The notes below the pieces were generated by a model. That model was given only the letters and a program-made list of their open reading frames with translations. It was not told where the DNA came from and made no database searches. Both the position numbers and the translations under genes were made by a program. Positions 11,536 through 20,574 of a stretch of 64,000 bases of DNA are shown piece after piece. The DNA comes from Diprion similis (taxonomy: Eukaryota > Arthropoda > Insecta > Hymenoptera > Diprionidae): positions 12,681,001 to 12,745,000 of the forward strand of contig NC_060105.1 of NCBI RefSeq assembly GCF_021155765.1, written 5' to 3'. How positions within the stretch are numbered: position 1 is the stretch's first letter; each line of letters starts with the position of its first letter.

Positions 11536-12162
11536 TTAGTTCAATTGCACCGCTTGTGTTGGCAGGCGGTGGGGGGTTTGTATTTCAGAATAAGTTATTT
11601 CTGTCAATTCAGAACTTTCTCCAACATTTCCCGCGATACTTCGTTTAGGTATTTCCAATTCTCCAGCATTTCGTTTGCCTTTGAATACTTTGCATGTTTT
11701 GAAAATTCTGTCCCTACACCAGATCACAATAAGTACAACTATCATGCCTATCTGTGCGAAATATGAACCATAGATTCTTATGGATTGTTCCTGTGACGCC
11801 CGATGATGCCTTCCTATACTCTCTATCTCTTGCTCTATTTCATACAGCGATTTACCCTCTTCAAATTTAGACCGTACCTTTGTCTCTGATTCGTGCAAAT
11901 ATTCAATAAACTGGATAGAGTTATTATTCAATGTTGGCGAAATCATAGTAATGTTCAAAGACAGGTTAGGTTGATACAAATACTGTTCTTTTGCATAATG
12001 TACTTCTATGCTGGGCAACGTTATGTAACTCGTTTTTGCTGTGCATCCTCCTCGTAGATATAGAATTCCTGTCCCTGATATGGTTATTAGCGTGTCCCGG
12101 CTCTTCCTACAGATGATTTGGATTATGTCTGGGCTCCCTAGGGAATATAGCCATGCTCTCAT
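11536..12162 (-). CDS. env: Env C-terminal half of an errantivirus-like element
   Basis: About 208 residues with a helical, charged stem (EYLHESETKVRSKFEEG, YEIEQEIESIG), a single hydrophobic span (YGSYFAQIGMIVVLIVIWC) and a basic cytoplasmic tail. This is the organisation of the membrane-anchored subunit of insect retroviral/baculovirus F-type Env proteins. The N-terminal subunit is absent here. The reading frame is open, but it starts only 80 bp after the gag-protease stop, so pol and most of env were deleted. The RRM/F-box gene follows within 30 bp. Confidence 0.6.
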   Translation of the reverse strand: MRAWLYSLGSPDIIQIICRKSRDTLITISGTGILYLRGGCTAKTSYITLPSIEVHYAKEQYLYQPNLSLNITMISPTLNNNSIQFIEYLHESETKVRSKFEEGKSLYEIEQEIESIGRHHRASQEQSIRIYGSYFAQIGMIVVLIVIWCRDRIFKTCKVFKGKRNAGELEIPKRSIAGNVGESSELTEITYSEIQTPHRLPTQAVQLN

Positions 12163-12242
12163 CGAATTTAACCTCTTCTAGAAGGGATTTACTTTACGTT
12201 TTATCCTTATGTCACAGTTTCGTGAATTCTTATTATCTGGTT

Positions 12243-13889
12243 TTAATAGCATCGAGATCTCGCTTTGATTTTGTAAAGCCGTTTTCGCGGTCTTATTTCC
12301 GAATCGGAATCGTCCTCGTGGCCAATAAATCGAATTGGTCTTATTGGTTCTGTTTCAGTAACCAACGTATCATGTGCAAATGGAATTTCTGCTTTTCGAT
12401 CACATAAGAAATCTTTTCCCAAAATCCCATCACAGTCTAACGGAAGGGTGGAGCGTACCACGTGAATTTTGCTTGGTTTATTTTGTATAGTCAAATTTAC
12501 AATCCCTAAAGTCTCGATTTGGTCTGTCGTTATTCCGGCAATTGTTGAAATTTCATTAGTACAGATTAATACGTCAGGATGTAAAACTTTAGCTTTTATT
12601 AGACTGATTTCTGCGCCTGCATCGATTAAAAATGCCCCTGAGTGTTCTTTTAATTCGGCAGATGTTACTCGAATCTCCTCATTGCTTCGCGGAGATGGTG
12701 ATCGCGCTCTGTCATTTGAATTATTGGTATCATATGAACGCGAAAAGGAGTTCGGTGAATTAGATCGGTAGAAATTCCGATTTTCAGAGCTTGGTCGATT
12801 CCCTGGTCTGATGGTTTCGGACCACCTCCCAGTTGACGATATCGATCTAGAAGTTGAAGTTAGTACCGGTTGCTGAGTAAACGAGGATGAACTAGGCATC
12901 GCTGGTGTGTACCCATGAGATGATAAACAAGGGCAACCCATCGGCGGGTACACGTGAGGTGGTGTATGGTAGCAGAACGGTCGTTCATACCGAGTATTTG
13001 ATTTATATTGAGGTGGGTAAAAACCATGTGTCGCGGGCTGGTAATACCCACGCGGTTCCGGCGATGACCTCCCGCTGGCGCTTGTCGTCGGGTACCTGCT
13101 ATTCGCAACGCTCGGCGACGGGCTCCTCACACGTGTTTCCCTACCCTCTAAAACTGGGTAATTCGAGTACCTACGGTGCCTGTTATACTCATCATATGGG
13201 ACGGGGGAAACCGGTCGAGTCAATTGTACTCTTTGTGTTTCTTCTGAAGGGATGATCCCTTGCTCTATCCGCATTTTTGTTTTACAAGCTAATTCGTGTG
13301 CTTTCTCCAGGGTTTTCACTCGTCCCTCTACGTACCTAAAGATTTTTAATGGTAATCCCCGCATATACGCGTCTAAACTACTTTCCTTCAAGGATTTTAT
13401 AATTCCTTCTAATTCTGATGACGGATATCTGTCTTCTAACGACAGCCGAGCTTCGTGAACAAGTATATTCAGGCGGTCGTAAAAGTCACTAACATTCTCA
13501 TCGCGTTTCATTCTCAATGACAAGATTTCTTGCTGGTAGTAAGCGAATGTTTTATTCGCGGCAAATCGGTTTTTCAAATGTTTGGTCAATTCGTCGATCG
13601 TATTGAATTTTTTTCCGTAAGTACTATCTCGCGCTCTTTCTTGTAACTTAGATAACACGGCCTTTACGTACGCGGTTTCAGAATTCGGCGGGACGTATAC
13701 CGACCCGTTGTGCACGTCTTGAAGAAAATCTTTCAACAGAATGTTCTTCCCGTCGAAAAAGAGAATATTAGCCGTGCTCTGCTGTAACGCGAAACACTCT
13801 GCCATAGACGTCATCATCACGCTACTTGCGTCCAAGCCTGATACATTGGATCGGTCCGCGCTCTGGTTTGGCATTTTTGTATCGTTCAA
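12243..13889 (-). CDS. gag-pro: Gag-protease ORF of an errantivirus/Gypsy-type element
   Basis: 548 codons. The N-terminal 230 residues resemble insect errantivirus Gag (ILFFDGKNILLKDFL, a helical middle, KAHELACKTKMRIEQG). A Pro/Ser/Arg-rich linker follows without a zinc knuckle. The C-terminal part holds an aspartic protease with FLIDAGAEISLI at the active site (Ala where Thr/Ser is usual) and GILGKDFL as the second conserved block. Gag and protease are in one frame. The ORF stops shortly after the protease, where reverse transcriptase would begin. LTR A starts about 80 bp upstream. No internal stop is present, so the deletion may be recent, or the ORF has been kept. Confidence 0.7.
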   Translation of the reverse strand: MNDTKMPNQSADRSNVSGLDASSVMMTSMAECFALQQSTANILFFDGKNILLKDFLQDVHNGSVYVPPNSETAYVKAVLSKLQERARDSTYGKKFNTIDELTKHLKNRFAANKTFAYYQQEILSLRMKRDENVSDFYDRLNILVHEARLSLEDRYPSSELEGIIKSLKESSLDAYMRGLPLKIFRYVEGRVKTLEKAHELACKTKMRIEQGIIPSEETQRVQLTRPVSPVPYDEYNRHRRYSNYPVLEGRETRVRSPSPSVANSRYPTTSASGRSSPEPRGYYQPATHGFYPPQYKSNTRYERPFCYHTPPHVYPPMGCPCLSSHGYTPAMPSSSSFTQQPVLTSTSRSISSTGRWSETIRPGNRPSSENRNFYRSNSPNSFSRSYDTNNSNDRARSPSPRSNEEIRVTSAELKEHSGAFLIDAGAEISLIKAKVLHPDVLICTNEISTIAGITTDQIETLGIVNLTIQNKPSKIHVVRSTLPLDCDGILGKDFLCDRKAEIPFAHDTLVTETEPIRPIRFIGHEDDSDSEIRPRKRLYKIKARSRCY

Positions 13890-13967
13890 GATAATTTATA
13901 CACACAAGAAATTTGCGCTATTTTTAGCAAAAATTCAACACACAGATGGATACACAATTGACCAATG

Positions 13968-14888
13968 GCACTGAATAAAAATTAAAACTAAGAAAGACCT
14001 ACCTTTCGGTACGCCGGTATTTGTAGGATCGTGTTCCTATAGTCCTATACAGGTCTGTGAGGTTTGTTTAAATAGGTTGAGGTTAATTTACAATAATGAT
14101 AATTGAATCCTGAAATTGGGGAAGGTCGTCGTTCAAAATAAATGGTTAATATGATTTAACTGGTGAGAGATAAAATGTATTCTTCAAACGATTTGTGAAA
14201 TGGTGAAACGATAACAAATGAATAATTCGAGGTAACAATTGAATTTGTAAATGATATATAATGAAGGATGTTATGACAATTCGAAAAGAGAAAACAATCT
14301 GAATTTATGATATTTGAAGTTGTGGGTATCTTTGGTGGTCACTTGTGAGGAGGATTGGTTGGATTGTTGAATAGGCTACTGGTTGTTGGTGATTGTTTAT
14401 TAATACAGGTTACGTATCGCAACTCGGGCGTCGTTCGCTCTCGAGCGTCGTCGGAAGACTACTCTCTAAGTTTGTCGCTTCCACGCTCGTTGCAGTAGGT
14501 GGAGAGTTCTTATTGGCTAACTTAAACTAAAACTCCCCTTGGCAAGGGGAAGGTCAATTGCGGAAAAAACCCAGACTAGGTTGACCGTTAGGTTCGCCTA
14601 GCCATGCGTTTGCAATTTGCATTTGGCGACCAGATGTTTTATGGCCGGGTCGAGGGAAAAATCCGAAGGGTTTTCCGAACCATAAAAAATCTGGCGCGCA
14701 AATGTGAGAGCTCGCTTCGTAGCTTACCTGGTCGCTACAAAGTCATATAAAAGATTACGTAGAATTTGTTATTATAAAATAAAATGGTAAATTAGGACCA
14801 AGAACATCTATAATGAACGCGCATCAAATCTAGATGGTCGTTTTAGTTATTTGAATTTCTCTCTTCACATAAATAATGGTCTTAAATT
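13968..14888 (-). repeat. LTR family A, right copy (5' LTR)
   Basis: Same family as 7366-7800, with a roughly 440-bp extra central block (about 14325-14780). That block is richer in GC and contains CTCGGGCGTCGTTCGCTCTC. It lies directly upstream of gag-protease on the minus strand and so should hold the promoter and the 5' end of the transcript. A primer-binding site could not be assigned with confidence. Confidence 0.65.
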
Positions 14889-14891
14889 ATA

Positions 14892-15248
14892 TTGTCAAAT
14901 ACAGAAATGCTCCGCCGAGCCGCTGAAACACACACACTTTTTGCTTTAGTAATAATTGTCCTAATTGTGCTACCACCCCAGCTTGGCGTACTATGACGTC
15001 TCTTTCACCAGTGTTGTATACCTGTATACTCAGATTCACGGTGGTCATCAGGAAATCTTACGGTAGAGCCATCCACTCTCGAGGCACCACCACATTTGAA
15101 TACGGGATTTGAACGTATTCCATGTCTGAAAAAAAAAGAAAAAAAACTGTCATCACACTTCATCGTATAATGTTGAAAAAAAAAAAAATTTCTGACACAA
15201 CTCACCGATTGAGATTATGATGTCGATTTGTTGTTGTTGGAAAAAAAT
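14892..15248 (-). pseudogene. Two-exon relic of unknown protein, copy 1
   Basis: A small exon (15248-15206) is framed by TTTTTTCAG and GTGAGT. A second exon starts at 15125 after a long T tract and CAG. Joined, they read in one phase until a TAA at 15063-15061, then stay open to about 14892. The translated pieces include QQQQIDIIISI, YVQIPYSNVVVPREWMALP and, after the stop, LSIQVYNTGERDVIVRQAG. The same protein pieces, also with a small upstream exon, occur at 32990-33215. The last block faintly recalls the final dUTPase motif, but the other motifs are missing, so I give no function. Confidence 0.4.
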
Positions 15249-15278
15249 CTGAAAAAATGCACACATGCATAAATTATT

Positions 15279-15528
15279 TCTCTTAGAGAGTTTGTATATA
15301 CTAGTCTGTTTAGGTAAGGATTATCCCGTAACATCATTTAATCAGTAAGATTATTGTAAGCTGAGGGTGGTTATTTCCCAGAGCCGTAAAAAGGTGATAA
15401 AGAGAGCCGTATGCATACAATGCATACGGAGACTCAAAAATAGAAAATACAAATGAATTTAATCGTAAACTGAAAGATAATCAAAGTAAAACTAATGAGT
15501 AGGAGCAGAGGGCATCGAGGATGTGACA
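15279..15528 (-). repeat. LTR family C, truncated 3' LTR
   Basis: Nearly identical to the right 240 bp of the solo LTR at 33687-35006: TTAGAGAGTTTGTATAT, GGATTATCCCGTAACAT, GTATGCATACAATGCATACG. On the minus strand it begins TGTCACATCC immediately after a polypurine tract. Its left part is lost at 15279, where the unknown spliced relic begins. Confidence 0.7.
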
Positions 15529-16552
15529 CCTCCCCCCTCCGTTTCAAGTGTTAAACGTGTGTTTAACATTTGACGCTCGCGTAAGTGGTCTTCTAGCACA
15601 CTGGTGGGTATGAGTTTTATTGCCTGTGACTGAGATACGACCGGTGGGTTTTCCATGTCTTGTTCCTTTGTAAAGGCTTCTTCATTGTTCCTATTGTCCG
15701 ATTGGGGTTTTCCCAAATGCGTCAGTAGAGTTTTCAATGAACTGAGTAGTGCCCCCAGCAGATGTATGCTCCAGCCATAAATTGTGTGCAAAGTATACCC
15801 ATGGATTCCAACATTGATCAGTGTTTTAATCAATTGAATAGTGAAGTAGACACCCAGGACTCCAGAACTAGCAGTTCCAAACAACATGAATCCATTCCAA
15901 AGTTTGCGTGATGTAGATTCGACGATTTTATTTGAAGAATTCTCATCCAATAAGCCTGATAATGATATTTTAGACCCGGAAGTAGAGTGTCCGGCTGCTC
16001 CTCTTGCAACTGCGTTCAGCACAGCTGGTTTTTCGATCGGGAACATTACTCGATCGCGGTAGCTTTCCAAATCCTCTTCCGTATAGATACCACTGACAGA
16101 AAGAGGTGGCGGTTTGGTATATTTCCAAGATAACTGGGTCATTGGTGTGAGCTTCTCCGGTGCGTCAACGATAACCTTTGGTAGAGGTGAGAATTTAATC
16201 CAGGTTCCATCAATGTTAAATGTGCTCGGTTGCAATTCACTGCATTCTCTTTCGTTTGATTTTCTGACAATAATGCGTGATTTCGGCGTCAAAAAGAGCG
16301 ATTGATTTTGAAATGTAATTGGTATTTCCTGATGACATGTATCTGTTTTTCTAACATTTACCGTAACGGGTACGCATTTAATTAGTTGTACGGCTTCTCC
16401 TGCTCGTATGGCCATGTAGCCCGGTCCCTTCATGACGTTGTATGCGAATTCATCTGGTGTATCGACGGCAAGCGTAAGGGTATTCCGCAATACCTGCTCT
16501 TCTAGGGCACATTTTTGTTTGATAACATCTTTATAAACTTGGGCTACGGATC
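15492..16552 (-). CDS. Chuvirus-like glycoprotein used as env by an LTR element (5'-truncated)
   Basis: The frame is open from about 16552 to the stop at 15492. Recognisable blocks are CHQEIPI, a FLTPKSRIIV strand, the conserved junction MFPIEKPAVLNAVARGAAG, and a long membrane region (GVLGVYFTIQLIKTLI ... GWSIHLLGALLSSL) followed by a charged tail. This matches the arrangement of glycoproteins of insect Chuviridae, which are known to have been captured by insect LTR (BEL/Pao) elements. The N-terminal ectodomain is missing; at 16553 the sequence changes to LINE ORF1. A more broken relative lies at 48387-49381. The stop lies inside LTR C. Assignment rests on motif memory, without a search. Confidence 0.65.
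15529..15540 (-). other. Polypurine tract of the chuvirus-env element
   Basis: On the minus strand GGAGGGGGGAGG is followed directly by TGTCACATCC, which is also the end of the solo LTR at 35006. The tract lies inside the glycoprotein reading frame, so the last dozen codons and the stop of the glycoprotein are within the LTR. Confidence 0.7.
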
Positions 16553-16554
16553 TT

Positions 16555-17570
16555 TATAAACAACTGCTACGGAGTTGCGGAAAGCCTCCGACCACGGAAA
16601 GGGCGGGGACTCTGAAAAGTAGAGTCAGCGCGGCGAAGACTGCAGATCTGTTATGGACCCACCGGGCGACACCATGAGCGACGCGAGGACGGTCGCAAGG
16701 CGCCGTACGTCTGGGAACTGATGTCAGGAGGGTCCAGGTGTGGAGGAGAAGCAGCAGGTTGTGAGGATTGTGAGGATGTACGCGGAGCAGCATCTGCAGC
16801 ACCACGGGCGTCTGCTAAGGCGGCCGAATTGGCGAGAACGACAGTAGAGACAGCTATCGGAAATCGTGCCTCGAAAGCGGCAAGGGCATCGGCCGATGTG
16901 ATGCGGTGAATCGGGGCACCGTCGGACTTACGGAGTAGAATGACGCCCTCTCTATGCCACACATATTTGAAGCCGCGAGGCTTCGCGACAGCTTTGGTTG
17001 AGAGGAGTAGCCGGTGAAGCTCCGCAGGAAGAGCCTCCTTCACGTTAATCGTGAAACCACGACCCGGCGGAACCACGGGTAGGTCAGTTGTACGTAAGGT
17101 CCCTTTGTTCTTTTTGGCAGCCAGTAGACGCAGCGTTAGGTCTCTAGACGACAGCCTCACTAGAAGTGACAGCGGGGTATCCTTGCGAGCCTTTGAACGA
17201 GAAATCAGAAAGCGGCAGACCGAAATGTCCGCACTGGCAATGGTAAGATCGAGCGCATCAGCCAGTCCGATGACGGCAGGGCGAATAACATCAGCTGAAG
17301 AACAAGGCATTCCCGAAATTATGACCTCCGTTTCGCAGAGGCGAGCGGAAGTGCGAAAATGCTCCGTTCTATTGGTTTCATGCAGACGACGCAGATCCCC
17401 GACCGCCTCTTGCAGCACGTGATTTTGGGCCTCAAGTTCCGCGATAGTAACAATACAAGGGGGGTTCTGCGCCACGAACCCTACTTTACCGGCCAAGCTC
17501 CCTCCTGGCACCCCAGACGCAAACCCTTGAAGGTTACCCCCCACCCTCGTAAGGTAAGATGTGCTCTGTC
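16555..17570 (-). CDS. Non-LTR retrotransposon (LINE) ORF1 protein, partial
   Basis: About 320 residues are open, from the edge of a short tandem repeat (17574) to 16651. A coiled-coil-like stretch (IAELEAQNHVLQEAVGDLRR) precedes a core with the pattern EVIISGMP...DISVCRF...VRLSSRDL, then KEALPAELHRLLLSTK and VWHREGVILLRKSDG. This resembles the nucleic-acid-binding ORF1 of CR1/I-type arthropod LINEs. The open frame extends upstream through the repeat, so the true start is unclear. ORF2 (endonuclease/reverse transcriptase) is absent. GC content is clearly above the flanks. Confidence 0.65.
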
Positions 17571-17573
17571 GAT

Positions 17574-17675
17574 CGATCGTCGGTAAAGAAATCCGCCGAA
17601 TTAGCACGATCATCGGTAAAAAATACCTCAAATTCGCTGGATCATCGGTAAAGAATGCCGCAAATTGCCGTAGGT
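17574..17675. repeat. Three short tandem repeats of about 33 bp
   Basis: Units begin ATCGTCGGTAAAGAA, ATCATCGGTAAAAAA and ATCATCGGTAAAGAA, each followed by a C/G-rich half ending near AATT. They sit exactly between the LINE fragment and the Polinton segment, so they may be the subterminal repeat of the Polinton or a LINE 5' end. Confidence 0.55.
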
Positions 17676-18245
17676 TTAGCCCCTCGAGCGTTCTTCGTCG
17701 GTAAGCAGTGCTCTGTCAGTTACCATAGGTCTTACCCTTACCAGGTAAATCGCGCTCTAAAGTACTATGCTCATCGAGCGGGATCAAGAATCTGCCTTAC
17801 CGAGCGCAACCGCGACCCTCAACCGTTCAACGCCGAACCCTCGCACGTTGAGCTTCTGGAAGGTTCCATGAGTCAGCTTCGAGAAGATTCTCCGACGATC
17901 GAGGGGTTTCGAGGCGGAAGTGCGACGGGGGAGGCTTATGCAATGACACCGACAAGTTACGACTTGACGTCGAGCGGCCCGAGGTCAAAGGATTGCGGTG
18001 CAACGTTGAATATGACGACCGTGATTAAATTCTCAGAATTCGGGCTGACAAACACTTTTTGGAATCGGTCGACAAGTTTCGACTTGACATCGAGCGGCCC
18101 GAGGTTAAAGGATTTCGGTGCGACGTTGAACGTGACGACCCTGAACGAATTCTCGGAATTTAGCGCTTGGTGGGAGAAATATGGTATAAAAGCCAGAATT
18201 TCATGTCAGAACGTTATTCTCACAACGATTCTCCAGCTCTCATGA
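17655..18245 (+). CDS. Hypothetical protein with an in-frame 40-residue repeat
   Basis: 196 codons open from an ATG. A 120-bp unit is present twice in tandem (17951-18070 and 18071 to about 18162), giving two copies of a segment that starts FDLTSSGPR / YDLTSSGPR and contains GATLN-TT and FSEF. The period is a multiple of three, so the frame survives. No known domain was recognised. It lies at the left end of the Polinton segment. It could be a spurious frame through GC-rich terminal DNA rather than a gene. Confidence 0.35.
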   Translation: MPQIAVGLAPRAFFVGKQCSVSYHRSYPYQVNRALKYYAHRAGSRICLTERNRDPQPFNAEPSHVELLEGSMSQLREDSPTIEGFRGGSATGEAYAMTPTSYDLTSSGPRSKDCGATLNMTTVIKFSEFGLTNTFWNRSTSFDLTSSGPRLKDFGATLNVTTLNEFSEFSAWWEKYGIKARISCQNVILTTILQLS

Positions 18246-18382
18246 AGAGAACCTCTGACAAAGTACAACTACGCCGGCGAATTGATCTGTTCTTAAAAAA
18301 TTTTGAAGACTTAAAAAAAATCGTTGATCAAAAATCTGAACTTAACAAAGTGACAAAGAAGTTGGAAAGTTTGAAATTGTGA
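18203..18382 (+). CDS. Small basic helical protein, Polinton-associated
   Basis: 59 residues from MSERYSHND, rich in Lys/Arg/Leu (RRRIDLFLKNFEDLKKIVDQ), predicted helical. It ends 18 bp before the ATG of the next gene. It overlaps the tail of the preceding hypothetical frame in another phase, so at most one of the two is real here; this one has the more natural composition. Function unknown. Confidence 0.4.
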   Translation: MSERYSHNDSPALMKRTSDKVQLRRRIDLFLKNFEDLKKIVDQKSELNKVTKKLESLKL

Positions 18383-18399
18383 AAAAATTAATACCAACA

Positions 18400-18720
18400 A
18401 TGGATTTCACAAAATTAAACCAAATTGGCAAACTGCAAGAATTCCTACCAACGAGGAAGCTATCCGATTTGGAAGTTTTTAAAAATTACCGAATCACAAG
18501 TATCAGGAGGGTACAGACTCGATTTGGTCAACGAGTGGTTGTCGATGTGGATGCGATGTCCAGCGTCTTTCTCCCGGCACGCATGGCAAAGGTACTCTGC
18601 GAGGACGACGGTCTGATGCAGAACTTGGTGCAGGCTGTCGAGGAGGATCGCTTGCTGCTGAAGTATCTGGGCGGTCAATATAACCCGCTGGAATTCACCG
18701 ATGCGTCTACTCTCGAATAA
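18400..18720 (+). CDS. Small Polinton-associated protein, possible OB-fold/ssDNA-binding type
   Basis: 106 residues from the ATG at 18400 (MDFTKLNQIGKLQEFLP). The core FKNYRITSIRRVQTRFGQRV, then VDVDAMSSVFLPARMAKVL, has the alternating strand pattern of small proteins often found with insect Polinton-like DNA viruses. I infer a single-stranded-DNA-binding-like fold but cannot confirm it. An earlier GTG is in frame, but the ATG is the natural start. A decayed homologue lies at 31856-32140, where this ATG has become ATA. Confidence 0.55.
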   Translation: MDFTKLNQIGKLQEFLPTRKLSDLEVFKNYRITSIRRVQTRFGQRVVVDVDAMSSVFLPARMAKVLCEDDGLMQNLVQAVEEDRLLLKYLGGQYNPLEFTDASTLE

Positions 18721-19066
18721 GTTTGCACTGAATTTAAGTTTTATCGAATCAATTAGAATAGCACTAATTAACTTTTGAAAAAAAATGTTGTATAAATTTT
18801 CAAAAACTGTGTTTTATTATTATCAAATAAAGAATATAGTTTTTTAAAAAAATACAAATTTTTTTTTAACGTATATGGATACGTCCAGTTTTTTTTCTTA
18901 CATGTGTCTGAAACACACAAACAAAAATAATGTAACTTTAGAAATCTAATGCATTACTCGCTTGAGCAATACGGCGCAAGACTTCTTTTTTCTTCCGAAT
19001 TTCCTGCATGTTGACACAACTAGCTCAGCAACGCTACTGTTTCGTTTCCCACGATGGCCGTGTACT

Positions 19067-19771
19067 TTATTCCTTTGTCATGTTTATAAAATTGTCGAAT
19101 CCCTTCCTATATCGACCATTGTCGAGCTCTCGATCCTTGTCGATCACGAGGAACCCATATTTGTCACCGTTCCAGCATGCCACACACAAGTCTTTAAACT
19201 CTGTGTACGTCATATCGGTGTTTACGTGATCGTTGTATACGTGTCTCAGGTTCATTTCGTCTTGTTTGAATAAGACCAGCAGGTTAGTGTTATCGCGTAC
19301 GAGATGCTTGGGGATCCGCGCGTACGTCTGACAAAGATAGAAACAGTCTACGTCATGATGTCTACCCATACAAAAGTATGCGCGTACGTTGTCCTGCTTC
19401 TCGCACGCTACGTCATCTAATATCATGATTGAGTTAGGTTGCGTCTCGTTCGGTGCGATGACGTGCTCATGCTCGTTAAAGGAGAAGTATTCAACACCGT
19501 CGACGCTTTCAAGCACTTGACTGAGAAACTTGTATTTCGGTTGATTGAGAGATTTTGAGTAAACGTACAGGTTTTCAAACATCAAACCGTTCGGATGCGT
19601 TACAAGTGAGAACAATGCGTTGGTTTTGCCACAGTTAGAAGGTCCACGAAATACCGCACGTACACTACTCGGTAACAGTTCACCGTGGCGTTTTTTCGGT
19701 TTTTCATTTTGCTGCGTATATTTGTCAAAGTTCACCACAAGTAGCTTGATCGATTGTGTCTTAAACTTCAT
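19067..19771 (-). CDS. Polinton/adintovirus packaging ATPase (FtsK/HerA, A32-like)
   Basis: 234 residues. The Walker A loop is GPSNCGKTNA and Walker B is SIMILDDVAC, followed by the sensor-like region FYLCQTYARIPKHLVRDNTN. These are the signatures of the genome-packaging ATPase of Polintons, adintoviruses and virophages. The length is typical and there are no internal stops, so it is the best preserved gene of the remnant. It is divergent from the neighbouring plus-strand structural genes, separated from the PLA2 gene by only 71 bp that must hold both promoters. Confidence 0.85.
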   Translation of the reverse strand: MKFKTQSIKLLVVNFDKYTQQNEKPKKRHGELLPSSVRAVFRGPSNCGKTNALFSLVTHPNGLMFENLYVYSKSLNQPKYKFLSQVLESVDGVEYFSFNEHEHVIAPNETQPNSIMILDDVACEKQDNVRAYFCMGRHHDVDCFYLCQTYARIPKHLVRDNTNLLVLFKQDEMNLRHVYNDHVNTDMTYTEFKDLCVACWNGDKYGFLVIDKDRELDNGRYRKGFDNFINMTKE

Positions 19772-19842
19772 CTCGAACGTGACTGCTCGATTTTCTATAA
19801 ATGCATCGTTTATAAGGATTTTCCTTCAGTCGAAGAGCGAAC

Positions 19843-20574
19843 ATGATTGTGCACACACGCGATCGTAAGCGATCCTCGAAAAAACAATCACGTGGAAGAG
19901 GATTGGTGAATAGCATCATCAACAAACTCCCGATCGAGTTGCATGTTCCCGGATACCAATATTCCAGTCCTGGTACAAAGTTGGCGAAAAGACTCGCGAG
20001 AGATGATCCCGGTATCAATCCTCTCGACGCAGCGTGTAAGGAACACGATATAGCATATTCGAAAAATCGTGAAAATCTCGAGGCTAGTAACGTCGCGGAT
20101 AAAATATTAGCCGAGAAAGCCTGGAAACAGGTTTTAGCAAAAGACGCAAATTTAGGCGAAAAAGCAACTGCTTGGGCTGTAGCGAACACGATGAAGGTAA
20201 AAACAAAGTTAGGCATGGGTTGTCGAAAACCCAAGAGCGTTCCCTTAAACAAAATCATACGCGTGGCAAAGCAATCCATGATACCGAGCCACAACGCGAA
20301 AACTAGCATCAAATCTGCACTGAAAGGTGCTCGAGAAGCTGTGAAAAAAGAAGGTGGTAAACATAACGTGCGATCACCGCGCATTCAACCGGTACCCTCA
20401 AAAGTTGGTGGATTTCTACCTTTTCTCATACCTATCTTTACCGGTCTAAGCGCTACGGGTGCATTAGCGGGAGGTACTGCGGGTATAGAAAAGCTGTCAA
20501 CGATGCGAGCGCGGCTAAACGAGAATAAGAGGAAAGTAAACGGCACAACAAAACAATGGAAGCGATCGCATTAG
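19843..20574 (+). CDS. PLA2-domain minor capsid/lytic protein of the Polinton
   Basis: 243 residues, intact. The basic N-terminus is followed by a parvovirus-type phospholipase A2 core: Ca-loop-like LHVPGYQYSSPG, then catalytic LDAACKEHDIAYSKN with the His-Asp pair. The C-terminal third has a glycine/alanine-rich hydrophobic segment (GGFLPFLIPIFTGLSATGAL) ending in a basic tail, like membrane-lytic minor capsid proteins. In adintoviruses such PLA2 proteins are thought to help the virion breach endosomes. The next small gene overlaps its end by 19 bp. Confidence 0.8.
   Translation: MIVHTRDRKRSSKKQSRGRGLVNSIINKLPIELHVPGYQYSSPGTKLAKRLARDDPGINPLDAACKEHDIAYSKNRENLEASNVADKILAEKAWKQVLAKDANLGEKATAWAVANTMKVKTKLGMGCRKPKSVPLNKIIRVAKQSMIPSHNAKTSIKSALKGAREAVKKEGGKHNVRSPRIQPVPSKVGGFLPFLIPIFTGLSATGALAGGTAGIEKLSTMRARLNENKRKVNGTTKQWKRSH

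Noticed and set aside
19761..20384. 207-codon minus-strand frame opposite the PLA2 gene
   Set aside because: Antisense shadow of the PLA2 protein, with no domain of its own.
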